Below, piece by piece: positions 50,803-58,264 of a stretch of 64,000 nt of DNA. This stretch comes from Flavobacterium sp. JAS. Its GTDB lineage: Bacteria > Bacteroidota > Bacteroidia > Flavobacteriales > Flavobacteriaceae. How positions within the stretch are numbered: the first letter of the stretch is position 1; each line of letters opens with the position of its first letter. Where the stretch lies: contig NZ_JAJMOX010000014.1 in assembly GCF_020991455.1 (NCBI RefSeq), positions 1-64,000 on the forward strand. The letters run 5' to 3'. The notes beneath the pieces were generated by a model. That model worked only from the letters and a program-made list of their open reading frames with translations. It ran no database searches and was not told the DNA's origin. Both the position numbers and the translations under genes were made by a program.

Positions 50803-53367
50803 TTAAAGGTTTAGATTTCGCAATCTTAAAGCGTTTACAATTACCGAAACCGAACTCAAACTCATGGCAAGAGCTGCTAACATCGGCGAAAGCAAAATCC
50901 CAAATACTGGATATAAAATTCCAGCTGCAATTGGAACGCCCAAAACATTATAGATAAAAGCAAAAAACAGATTCTGTTTGATGTTTTTCATTACAGAATG
51001 GCTTAGTTTTTTCACTTTTACAATTCCGTTTAAGTCTCCTTTTACAAGGGTAATTTTGGCACTTTCGATGGCAACATCAGTTCCGGTTCCCATTGCGATC
51101 CCGATATTCGCTTGCGCTAAAGCCGGAGCATCATTGATTCCGTCACCTGCCATCGCTACAATTTTACCTTCGGCTTGCAAACGTTTAATTTCTTTCAGTT
51201 TGTCTTCAGGCAAACAATCTGCTTTAAACGAACTTAGATGTAAATGATCGGCAACTGCTTTTGCAGTATTACCATTGTCTCCCGTCATCATAATGACCTC
51301 AACGCCCTGATCAATTAAATCTTTTATGGCTTTTGCACTGCTTGCTTTGATAGCATCTGTAATCGTTACATAGCCTAAAACAACTTTATCAACGGCGATA
51401 TAAGAAACTGTTTTACCCAGATTTTGCTCGGCAATAATTTTATTTTCAATATCTTCAGAAATTGAAGCACCAACCTGAAGCATTAGTTTTTTGTTTCCTA
51501 AAGCTACTTTTGAATTATTTACAGTTCCTATAACTCCTTTTCCGGCAACGGCTTCAAAGTCAGGAACGTCAAGTATAGTTTGATTTTTAGCTTTGGCAAA
51601 ATTGACTACGGCTTGCGCTAAAGGATGTTCGCTGTGTTGATTTAGCGATGCGATATTTTGAAGTAAAAGATCTTCATTATTATTAACTGCGTAGATTTTT
51701 TCGACAGATGGTTTTCCTTCTGTAATTGTTCCGGTTTTGTCTGTGATTAAAACATCGATTTTGTTCATGTTTTCGAGTGCTTCGGCATTTTTTATCAGGA
51801 TTCCCGCTTGCGCTCCTTTACCGACACCAACCATCACCGACATTGGAGTTGCTAATCCTAAAGCACAAGGACAAGCGATAATTAAAACCGCAATCGCATT
51901 GATTAATCCGTAAATGTAAGCTGGTTCAGGACCAAATTTTGCCCATAAAATAAAGGTTAATATTGAAATAGCGACAACTGTTGGAACAAAATATTTTGCC
52001 ACACGATCTGCCAATTTCTGGATTGGAGCTCTTGAACGGCTCGCATCATTTACCATTTGTATAATTTGAGAAAGCAAGGTTTCAGATCCTACTTTTTCGG
52101 CAATCATCACAAAAGATTTGGTTCCGTTTATAGTTCCTGCAATTACGATATCGCCCACTTTTTTATCCACCGGAATTGGTTCTCCGGTAATCATCGCTTC
52201 ATCGATGCTGCTTTCTCCTGTGGTAATTTTTCCGTCAACCGGAATTTTTTCTCCAGGTTTTACACGTAATAAATCTCCTTTTTTAATATTATGAATCGAA
52301 ATTACTTTGTCATTTCCGTTTTCTACCAAAGTTGCTTCGGTTGGAGCCAATTTCAACAATTCTTTTATAGCTCCGTTTGTTTGCCCGTGTGCTCTGGCTT
52401 CTAATAGTTGTCCTAATAAAACTAAAGTTATAATAACCGTTGCGGCTTCAAAATAAAGATGAATGGTTCCGTGATGCGATTTAAATTCAGATGGAAAAAC
52501 ATCAGGAAAAAACATTCCGGCAATACTGAATAAAAAGGCAACACCAGTTCCAATCCCGATAAGGGTAAACATATTGAGATTCCAAGTGATAATCGATTTA
52601 TAGGCGCGAACAAAAAACATCCAGCCTGCATAAAATAATACGGGAATTGAAAATAAGAATTGAACCCAATTCCAGTTTTCTATAGACATTATTTTATAAA
52701 GAGGATTATCCGGAATCATTTCTGACATTGAAATAATAAAGATTGGAAGTGTGAACAAAATCGCAATCTTCATTTTCTTTAGTAAGTCAGTGTATGTTTT
52801 GTTTTCTTCGTTTTCAGAAGCCTGCATTGGCACCAAATCCATTCCGCAAATTGGACAATCGCCAGGTTCGTTTGAAACGATTTCCGGATGCATTGGGCAA
52901 GTAAATTGTGTTCCAATGGCAACTTGAGGAACTAAATCCATTCCGCAAACCGGACAATCTCCGGGTTTGTCATAAGTTTTATCACCTTCGCAATGCATTG
53001 GACAATAATAAACTCCGGTTGCATTATGATGATTGTGGCTATGATTATGGTTGTGCTGATGTTTTACAGTAGTTTCTTTTTTATGTTCATGACCAGCATG
53101 ACTGTCTTTAGTATGACTTGAACAACAAGATTTGACCGCTGGTTCTGAAGATGGTTTAGAAGAAGTCATCTCAATAGTATACTTTCCGGCTTCGGTTAAG
53201 ACTTCTTGAAATTTTTCAGTCGGGACATGTTTTTCCATTGTTATAGTTGCCAATGGAGGATTTAAAGTTACTTCGGCCTGAATTCCTTCTACAGAGTTTA
53301 AAGTTTTCTCTACTTTTTTACGGCAGCCATCGCACGACATTCCTGAAATTACATATTGATGAGTCAT
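50803..53367 (-). CDS. Copper-translocating P-type ATPase with HMA and heavy-metal-binding domains
   Basis: The 854-residue P1B-type ATPase exports copper from the cytoplasm. An HMA domain comes first (GMSCDGCRKKVE, Cys12 and Cys15), followed by a His-rich stretch (HQHNHNHSHNHHN). Two short zinc-ribbon-like metal domains follow (YYCPMHCEGDKTYDKPGDCPVCGMDLVP and FTCPMHPEIVSNEPGDCPICGMDLVP). The ion-path Cys499-Pro-Cys501 (IIACPCALGLATP), the phosphorylation site Asp543 (DKTGT) and GDGINDAPALAQA complete the enzyme. It forms an operon with the multicopper oxidase. Confidence 0.94.
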   Translation of the reverse strand: MTHQYVISGMSCDGCRKKVEKTLNSVEGIQAEVTLNPPLATITMEKHVPTEKFQEVLTEAGKYTIEMTSSKPSSEPAVKSCCSSHTKDSHAGHEHKKETTVKHQHNHNHSHNHHNATGVYYCPMHCEGDKTYDKPGDCPVCGMDLVPQVAIGTQFTCPMHPEIVSNEPGDCPICGMDLVPMQASENEENKTYTDLLKKMKIAILFTLPIFIISMSEMIPDNPLYKIMSIENWNWVQFLFSIPVLFYAGWMFFVRAYKSIITWNLNMFTLIGIGTGVAFLFSIAGMFFPDVFPSEFKSHHGTIHLYFEAATVIITLVLLGQLLEARAHGQTNGAIKELLKLAPTEATLVENGNDKVISIHNIKKGDLLRVKPGEKIPVDGKITTGESSIDEAMITGEPIPVDKKVGDIVIAGTINGTKSFVMIAEKVGSETLLSQIIQMVNDASRSRAPIQKLADRVAKYFVPTVVAISILTFILWAKFGPEPAYIYGLINAIAVLIIACPCALGLATPMSVMVGVGKGAQAGILIKNAEALENMNKIDVLITDKTGTITEGKPSVEKIYAVNNNEDLLLQNIASLNQHSEHPLAQAVVNFAKAKNQTILDVPDFEAVAGKGVIGTVNNSKVALGNKKLMLQVGASISEDIENKIIAEQNLGKTVSYIAVDKVVLGYVTITDAIKASSAKAIKDLIDQGVEVIMMTGDNGNTAKAVADHLHLSSFKADCLPEDKLKEIKRLQAEGKIVAMAGDGINDAPALAQANIGIAMGTGTDVAIESAKITLVKGDLNGIVKVKKLSHSVMKNIKQNLFFAFIYNVLGVPIAAGILYPVFGILLSPMLAALAMSLSSVSVIVNALRLRNLNL

Positions 53368-53457
53368 TGTTTCTATTATTTAAAGTATTACAATGCAAAT
53401 TTCCGAAGTAAGGTTTACAACGGTTTGTATAATTTTGAGAATGATTTGTAATATTAT

Positions 53458-53636
53458 TTAACCGCAAAGGGCGCAACGGTTTTTACAAAGTTTTGTAATA
53501 ATCTCGCAAAGCCACAAAAGCGCAAAGTTTTTTGTTTCACGCAGATTCTGCAGATTTAAGCAGATTTTTTAAATCCTTTTAATCTGTGGCATTAAATAAT
53601 AAACTTTGCGCTTTTGCGGCTTTGCGAGAAATTAAC
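53458..53636. repeat. Composite nested inverted repeat between copA and the HMA-AraC gene
   Basis: Arms of 29 nt (53502-53530, TCTCGCAAAGCCACAAAAGC onward; and 53601-53629) are reverse complements with one mismatch. Inside lies a second inverted element of CAGATT/AATCTGTGGC words like that at 1276-1372, and outside lies TTAACCGCAAAGGGCGCAAC. It looks like one repeat family inserted in the loop of another. Confidence 0.75.
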
Positions 53637-53640
53637 TTTT

Positions 53641-54201
53641 TTACAAATTCTCAATCTGAATGCGTTTTTTATCCTTCAGTTGTTTAAAGTAAGTAGGAGT
53701 AAAGCCGGTGATTTTCTTAAACTGATTGCTCAAATGTGCTACATTACTGTAATTTAGAATATCGGCAATTTCGCTTAGCGAAAGTTCATTGTAGATTAAT
53801 AACTCTTTTACTTTTTCTATTTTCTGACTGATAAAATATTTTTCGATAGTAGTGTTTTCAACTTCCGAGAATAGATTGCTTAGTGTACTGTAATCCTGAT
53901 TGAGATTTTCGACTAAATAATCGGATAAGTTGACTTTAAGATCGTTGTTTCTGTGATGAACTAAATCGACGATCAGATTTTTTATTTTCTCGATGGTTTT
54001 ACTTTTTTTATCATCAATAAAGTCAAAACCTAAGGCTTGCAGATTTTTAAGTAAAACTTCTTTTTGGCTTTCGGTAATTGGATCTTGCAGTTCGACTTCG
54101 CCTAATTCAACAGAAATAGTATGAAGTCCGAGTTTTTCAAACTCAGACTTCACAACCATTTTACAGCGACCACACACCATGTTTTTGATGTAGAGTGTCA
54201 T
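53641..54201 (-). CDS. AraC-type regulator with N-terminal HMA-like metal domain
   Basis: The 186-residue protein starts MTLYIKNMVCGRCKMVVKSEFEKLG, an HMA-like fold with a CxxC pair at residues 10 and 13. A C-terminal AraC helix-turn-helix region follows (about 115-180; EKYFISQKIEKVKELLIYNELSLSEIADILNYSNVAHLSNQFKKITGFTP). This combination suggests direct sensing of copper (or another soft metal) by a transcription factor. It starts 2 bp after the DUF3347 gene, which argues for 54201 rather than an upstream in-frame ATG at 54234. It probably controls the copper genes around it. Confidence 0.85.
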   Translation of the reverse strand: MTLYIKNMVCGRCKMVVKSEFEKLGLHTISVELGEVELQDPITESQKEVLLKNLQALGFDFIDDKKSKTIEKIKNLIVDLVHHRNNDLKVNLSDYLVENLNQDYSTLSNLFSEVENTTIEKYFISQKIEKVKELLIYNELSLSEIADILNYSNVAHLSNQFKKITGFTPTYFKQLKDKKRIQIENL

Positions 54202-54203
54202 AT

Positions 54204-54734
54204 TTATTTGATGGTTTCTACCACATTTCCACAAGTTAGCATCGAAGAACCATAATAAGGATTCTTAACTGCTTTTTCTTTGCTTAACCAATCAGCATCT
54301 GCCATTGGACAATATTGTTTGTAAACAACCTCAGTAGATTTAGAAACTTTAATTAGATCGTAAGTATTTTTTGAAAGTGATTTGAAAGTCTCACGTTGCT
54401 TCTTAAGATCTGTTGTTGCAGAAATACTTTTGGCATCAGCAGTTATTTTTTTAACGACTTTCATCCATGCAGTATGTTCGTTGCTTTTTAGTTTATCCAT
54501 TTTTACCGCAGTAATTGCAGTCAGTAAATCCTGGGCTTTCGCCGAAGTTAATTTGGCATCACTTTTAATTAAGGCATCTTTTACAGTAAAGTAAGCATCA
54601 TAAACAGCTTGTAACTGATTTGAATCTGCTTCTTCAATTGTAGTTGTTTCTATTTTGATTGAAGTTGCCTGAATACTATTTGCATTAAATACTAATGCGA
54701 TTATTGCGATTATAGTTGCTATTGATTTTTTCAT
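54204..54734 (-). CDS. DUF3347 domain periplasmic protein
   Basis: The 176-residue protein has a signal peptide (MKKSIATIIAIIALVFNANSIQA). Its helical DUF3347 domain reads LQAVYDAYFTVKDALIKSDAKLTSAKAQDLLTAI, and the C-terminal signature is VVYKQYCPMADADWLSKEKAVKNPYYGSSMLTCGNVVETI. The family occurs alone or as the C-terminal part of CusB-like efflux adaptors, and its Cys/Met motifs suggest copper handling. It is cotranscribed with the HMA-AraC gene. Confidence 0.88.
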   Translation of the reverse strand: MKKSIATIIAIIALVFNANSIQATSIKIETTTIEEADSNQLQAVYDAYFTVKDALIKSDAKLTSAKAQDLLTAITAVKMDKLKSNEHTAWMKVVKKITADAKSISATTDLKKQRETFKSLSKNTYDLIKVSKSTEVVYKQYCPMADADWLSKEKAVKNPYYGSSMLTCGNVVETIK

Positions 54735-54789
54735 TTTATGTGATTTTAAGAGAGAATGTAAATTCTTCTCTAAGTTAAATAATTTTAAT

Positions 54790-54838
54790 TTTTCTTTGCG
54801 AGTTTAGCGTAAATCTCCGCGAACTTTGCGGTTAAACA
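54790..54838. repeat. Partial TTTGCG...CGCAAA repeat fragment
   Basis: TTTCTTTGCGAGTTTAGCGTAAATC and CCGCGAACTTTGCGGTTAAA are single arms of the nested repeat families seen at 53458-53636 and 30137-30285, here without complete partners. Confidence 0.45.
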
Positions 54839-54867
54839 AAACCCAATTATGGCTATCAGAAATACAA

Positions 54868-55254
54868 TTATTTTATTTTAGGCGGTAACCAAATAGAAGT
54901 AAAACCGTCAGAAATACTAGCGGTTTTATGGTGTAAAGAAGTTTTCTCAGTAGAGAAATTGAATAGGTTATTGTCGAATTCAAATTCATTTGTCGCAATC
55001 AAACTAAAGACTAAGCCTGAAGGTGTGCAACCTGAATGATCGCATTTTCCGTTACAGCCATGTTGGTCTTTTTTCGAATTATGATTGTCTTTGCAACACT
55101 CTTTTTGACAAGAATCAGCAGTTTCTTTTTTAGAAGCTGTTTTCGTTTCACAAGAAGTTTTTTCAGAAGTTTTTCCGCAAGCATAACCCCTATTGGACAT
55201 CAGGAAGAAGCCAAGAGTTAAAAAAAGAAATAATATGCGGAACTTTTTTCTCAA
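54868..55254 (-). CDS. Secreted Cys/His-rich protein, putative metal-binding
   Basis: The 128-residue protein has a signal peptide (MRKKFRILFLFLTLGFFLMSNRGYA). A Cys/His/Lys-rich middle follows (CGKTSEKTSCETK; DSCQKECCKDNHNSKKDQHGCNGKCDHSGC, nine Cys in that part), and the C-terminal part ends SLHHKTASISDGFTSIWLPPKIK. No enzymatic motif is seen. It is the first gene of the minus-strand copper group, and the CC and CxxxC clusters suggest copper or other soft-metal binding. Its CC-rich style resembles the 54-residue protein at 47050-47214. Confidence 0.78.
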   Translation of the reverse strand: MRKKFRILFLFLTLGFFLMSNRGYACGKTSEKTSCETKTASKKETADSCQKECCKDNHNSKKDQHGCNGKCDHSGCTPSGLVFSLIATNEFEFDNNLFNFSTEKTSLHHKTASISDGFTSIWLPPKIK

Positions 55255-55324
55255 TGAAAATGTTTTAGAAATACAAATTTAGATATTTTTTTTTAGAGCT
55301 GCTACATATTTAAGATTTCCAATT

Positions 55325-56158
55325 TTAAGTTTTCTTAAAATCTGTAGGCTTCATGTTTTTTCGTTTTTTAAAATAGTTTGACAAATGGCTTTCATCGGTA
55401 AAACCAAATTCATAAGCAATTTGCTTAATTGGTAATTGGTTGTTGTGAATTCGTTTTTCGATTAAAGTCGTTCTTAAATTATGTATATAATCGCGATAAC
55501 TAATAGTGAATGTCCTTTTGAAGTAAGCGCTAAAATAAGTTTCGGCAATATTAAAATGACTTGCAATCACTTTAATTTGAACTAATTTAGGATTGTATAT
55601 ATTCTGATGGATATAAGATGTGATTTGCTCGTTATCAATAGAATTTCCTTTAACAACAAGATTCTGGCCGCGCATGGTTTCTTTGATTAATCCAAAAATT
55701 GAAAGAATCTGATAAAATACAATTGGTGAGGTAGAAACATCTGTTTTGCAATTATAAGCAGCAATGTTTTCGATCGTATTTTTTAATATGGTTTTGCAGG
55801 GATCGTCTAATTTAAGAACCGTTTCTTTGAGTGTTTTATCACGCATGAAACTTTCCGGAGTATGAATTAAAAATTCATCACAGGTAAGATTCTGTTTTGA
55901 ATTAAAATAGTTGTCGGTAAACTTTATATAAAAGAAACGTGTACTTTTTTTAATATCAAAATAATGTTCGTCTTCCGGAGAAATCACAAACAGATCTCCC
56001 GATTTATAAGGTAATAGATTGTTATTGAGATGATGAACTCCGCTTCCTTTTTTGATGTAAATAATTTCATAATAAGTATGCGTGTGTGGCGGAAGGTGAA
56101 ATTTTTCATCTTCAAACTCATCAATAACTAAAGTCTTGAATTGATTTAAGATCGGCAT
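55325..56158 (-). CDS. AraC family regulator, divergent from an MFS exporter
   Basis: The 277-residue protein has an N-terminal cupin domain (FHLPPHTHTYYEIIYIKKGSGVHHLNNNLLPYKSGDLFVISPEDEHYF) and a C-terminal double helix-turn-helix (VKVIASHFNIAETYFSAYFKRTFTISYRDYIHNLR-like and IKQIAYEFGFTDESHLSNYFKKRKNMKP). It is divergent from the MFS gene over 103 bp, so it probably controls that exporter. It does not share the operator seen in the hydroxyproline locus. The effector is unknown. Confidence 0.88.
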   Translation of the reverse strand: MPILNQFKTLVIDEFEDEKFHLPPHTHTYYEIIYIKKGSGVHHLNNNLLPYKSGDLFVISPEDEHYFDIKKSTRFFYIKFTDNYFNSKQNLTCDEFLIHTPESFMRDKTLKETVLKLDDPCKTILKNTIENIAAYNCKTDVSTSPIVFYQILSIFGLIKETMRGQNLVVKGNSIDNEQITSYIHQNIYNPKLVQIKVIASHFNIAETYFSAYFKRTFTISYRDYIHNLRTTLIEKRIHNNQLPIKQIAYEFGFTDESHLSNYFKKRKNMKPTDFKKT

Positions 56159-56183
56159 AGCATAAATTTACAAGTTTATATCG

Positions 56184-56224
56184 CAAATGTACAACTTTTT
56201 TCGCGTTTAACAGCGTTAACTTTG
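56184..56224. promoter_or_regulatory. Divergent promoter pair between the AraC and MFS genes
   Basis: On the plus strand TAACTTTG (56217-56224) is a -7 element for the MFS gene. On the minus strand 56191-56184 reads TACATTTG, a -7 element for the AraC gene. Both match TAnnTTTG. The 25 bp between them contain GTTTAAC and GTTAAC words that may be regulator half-sites. Confidence 0.55.
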
Positions 56225-56261
56225 CGTCATAGAAATTCTATTCCTTTCTTGTAAAAACAAA

Positions 56262-57428
56262 ATGAAAAAAAGTCTTATTGCACTCTCATTAGGAGGATTA
56301 ACTATCGGAATTACCGAATTTGTTATGATGGGTTTGTTGCCAGATATTGCCTCAGATATGAAAGTTTCGATTCCAGTTGCCGGATATTTAATTTCGGCTT
56401 ACGCTCTTGGCGTTGTTATAGGAGCTCCTTTATTAGTAATCTTAGGAAGAAATTTAGCTCCAAAGAAAATGCTTTTAATATTAGCTTTGATGTTAACTGT
56501 TTTTAATGCGCTTTCTATTATTGCACCAACGTATAATTTTTTATTCGCATCGAGATTCCTTTCAGGATTACCACACGGCGCCTTCTTTGGGGTTGGAGCT
56601 GTAGTTGCAAGCCGTTTGGCAGACAAAGGCAAAGAAGCTCAGGCAATTGCGATTATGTTTTCGGGTTTAACGCTGGCTAATTTAATTGGTGTTCCAATTG
56701 GTACTTATATAGGACACAATTTTGTTTGGCGTTATACTTTTATATTAATTGCCGTTGTTGGTTTGCTTACGTTTTTGTTTATTTCTTTATGGATGCCAAA
56801 TCTGGAGAAAAGCGGAAATGTAAATATGAAAACGCAATTACTGTTTTTTAAGAAAACAGAAGCCTGGCTGATTATCGGAATTACTGCGATTGGGTTTGCA
56901 GGACTGTTTGCCTGGATTAGTTATATCGCTCCTTTGTTAATCAATGTTTCTAAGTTTGCTGCCGAAGACGTTTCATACATTTTAATTTTGGCGGGACTCG
57001 GAATGGTTGTTGGAAATTTTGCAGGCGGTAAACTTGCTGATAAATTTTCTCCGGCACCAACCGTATTGGCTTTATTATTTGTAATGTCGATTGATTTAAT
57101 CTTGGTTTACTTATTCTCTTATAATCAATACATTTCTTTATTCCTGACTTTTTTAACGGGAGCTATTTCTTTTTCAGTAATTGCGCCTATTCAAATGTTA
57201 ATGATTAAAACAGCAAAAGGTGCTGAGATGATTGCTTCTGCAGCGCTTCAGGGAAGTTTTAATATTGGGAATGCTCTAGGAGCCTTTTTAGGCGGATTGC
57301 CTTTGGCAGCTGGTTACAGTTATGCTTCTCCAAATCTTATAGGTGTTGGAATGGCGATTACCGGTATGATTATTACTGTTGCTTTAATGCAGAAACACAA
57401 AAGCAATTTGCAATTACAGAATGCCTAA
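56262..57428 (+). CDS. MFS transporter, AraJ/DHA1-like exporter
   Basis: The 388-residue protein has about 12 membrane helices and the DHA1 motifs GITEFVMMGLLPDIASDM (helix 1), the motif A-like loop RNLAPKKMLLI (residues about 64-74), RFLSGLPHGAFFGVGAVVASRLA, and the central LADKFSPAPTVLALL. Members of this group export sugars or drugs, and the substrate cannot be told. It is divergent from an AraC regulator. A hairpin repeat and a distant terminator lie downstream. Confidence 0.88.
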   Translation: MKKSLIALSLGGLTIGITEFVMMGLLPDIASDMKVSIPVAGYLISAYALGVVIGAPLLVILGRNLAPKKMLLILALMLTVFNALSIIAPTYNFLFASRFLSGLPHGAFFGVGAVVASRLADKGKEAQAIAIMFSGLTLANLIGVPIGTYIGHNFVWRYTFILIAVVGLLTFLFISLWMPNLEKSGNVNMKTQLLFFKKTEAWLIIGITAIGFAGLFAWISYIAPLLINVSKFAAEDVSYILILAGLGMVVGNFAGGKLADKFSPAPTVLALLFVMSIDLILVYLFSYNQYISLFLTFLTGAISFSVIAPIQMLMIKTAKGAEMIASAALQGSFNIGNALGAFLGGLPLAAGYSYASPNLIGVGMAITGMIITVALMQKHKSNLQLQNA

Positions 57429-57514
57429 AAAATAAGTATGAATAGCGGTTTTCCAATATTCAGAATATAAAAAACAACAACAATCTGATAAAAAATATCG
57501 TAAACAACATTTTT

Positions 57515-57690
57515 TGTTCCATCGGAACATTTCATCGGTAGAAAAAAAATGTTCACGATTCGATATCATCCTGTAGGGATGTTTGGTAAATTGTATGCAT
57601 TGTATTGGACACGAAACAAACGTTCCTATGGAACGTAAAAAAAGCGCATGATTGTTGAGGTTACCAATGAGATGTTACGATGGAACAAAA
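57515..57690. repeat. Repeat region with GTTCCATCGGAAC and ACGTTCCTATGGAACGT palindromes
   Basis: GTTCCATCGGAAC (about 57516), CCTGTAGGG (about 57570) and the perfect palindrome ACGTTCCTATGGAACGT (about 57622) occur with ATCGGTAGAAAAA, a word also found in the repeat at 27259-27412 (reverse of TTTTCTACCGAT). It is probably a degraded member of the same class. The gap 57429-58264 holds no gene. Confidence 0.5.
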
Positions 57691-57706
57691 TGCTGTTTAA
57701 ATATGT

Positions 57707-57742
57707 AAAAGCCCTTAAGCTAATTTTAGTTTGAGGGCTTTT
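57707..57742. terminator. Intrinsic terminator in the MFS-SusC gap
   Basis: AAAAGCCCT (57707-57715) pairs with AGGGCTTTT (57734-57742), followed by more T residues. It is 279 bp after the MFS stop and would block read-through into the SusC locus. Confidence 0.7.
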
Positions 57743-57896
57743 TTTGTTTAGTAAATACTAAACTAATGTTTAAGTCTTATCATCTTAAAAATTTAATTGT
57801 TGGTGGTCTTTTTTATTTCTTCGCAAAAAAATAATTCTCCTGCATTGATTTGTGTGTAATATTTTTCTTGACTAATAATTTTGCATTATTCAATTA

Positions 57897-57910
57897 TGTA
57901 ATCGATTGTT
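57897..57910. promoter_or_regulatory. Secondary operator-like site TGTAATCGATTGTT
   Basis: The site matches TGTAATCGATTACA, the perfect palindrome at 58084, in 11 of 14 positions, including the central AATCGATT. It lies 187 bp upstream of that palindrome. A second binding site for the same repressor, perhaps with looping, is an inference. Confidence 0.4.
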
Positions 57911-58075
57911 TTTTTTCTGAAATACCAAAACAAATGTATATTATACAATAATATATTTAATATTTATTGGTAATATAAATTACACATGTCATAGAAAAAA
58001 CCACTTTTATTTTTGATATATAATTTTATTTATGAAATTTTTGGGAAAATTAATTTTTTATATAAAAAAAATATC

Positions 58076-58097
58076 TATGTTTGTGTAATCGATTACA
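58076..58097 (+). promoter_or_regulatory. -7 element with adjoining 14-bp palindromic operator of the second SusC locus
   Basis: TATGTTTG (58076-58083) matches TAnnTTTG, and the perfect palindrome TGTAATCGATTACA (58084-58097) begins at the very next base, where transcription should start. Such an operator over the start point is typical for LacI-family repressors. The ATG of SusC is 168 bp further on, so the leader would be long. Confidence 0.6.
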
Positions 58098-58264
58098 ATA
58101 TTGCATTTGTATAAATTGATGAAGTCCCAGAATGATATTTAATGAACGAAAGAAGCGTATTATTGCTGATAAAATGAAACTTTGAATTGAAAATAAGAGG
58201 TTACAAAAAAGAATAAAAATAAACGAACAACCATAAAACCAATTAATAATTTAAACAATTAACC

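Noticed and set aside
57969..58015. GGTAATATA at 57969 as a fifth member of the hydroxyproline regulon
   Set aside because: The -7-like TATTTTTG is 39 bp away rather than 36, there is no convincing partner 21 bp away, and a better promoter with its own palindrome lies at 58076-58097. In such AT-rich DNA one match is expected by chance.
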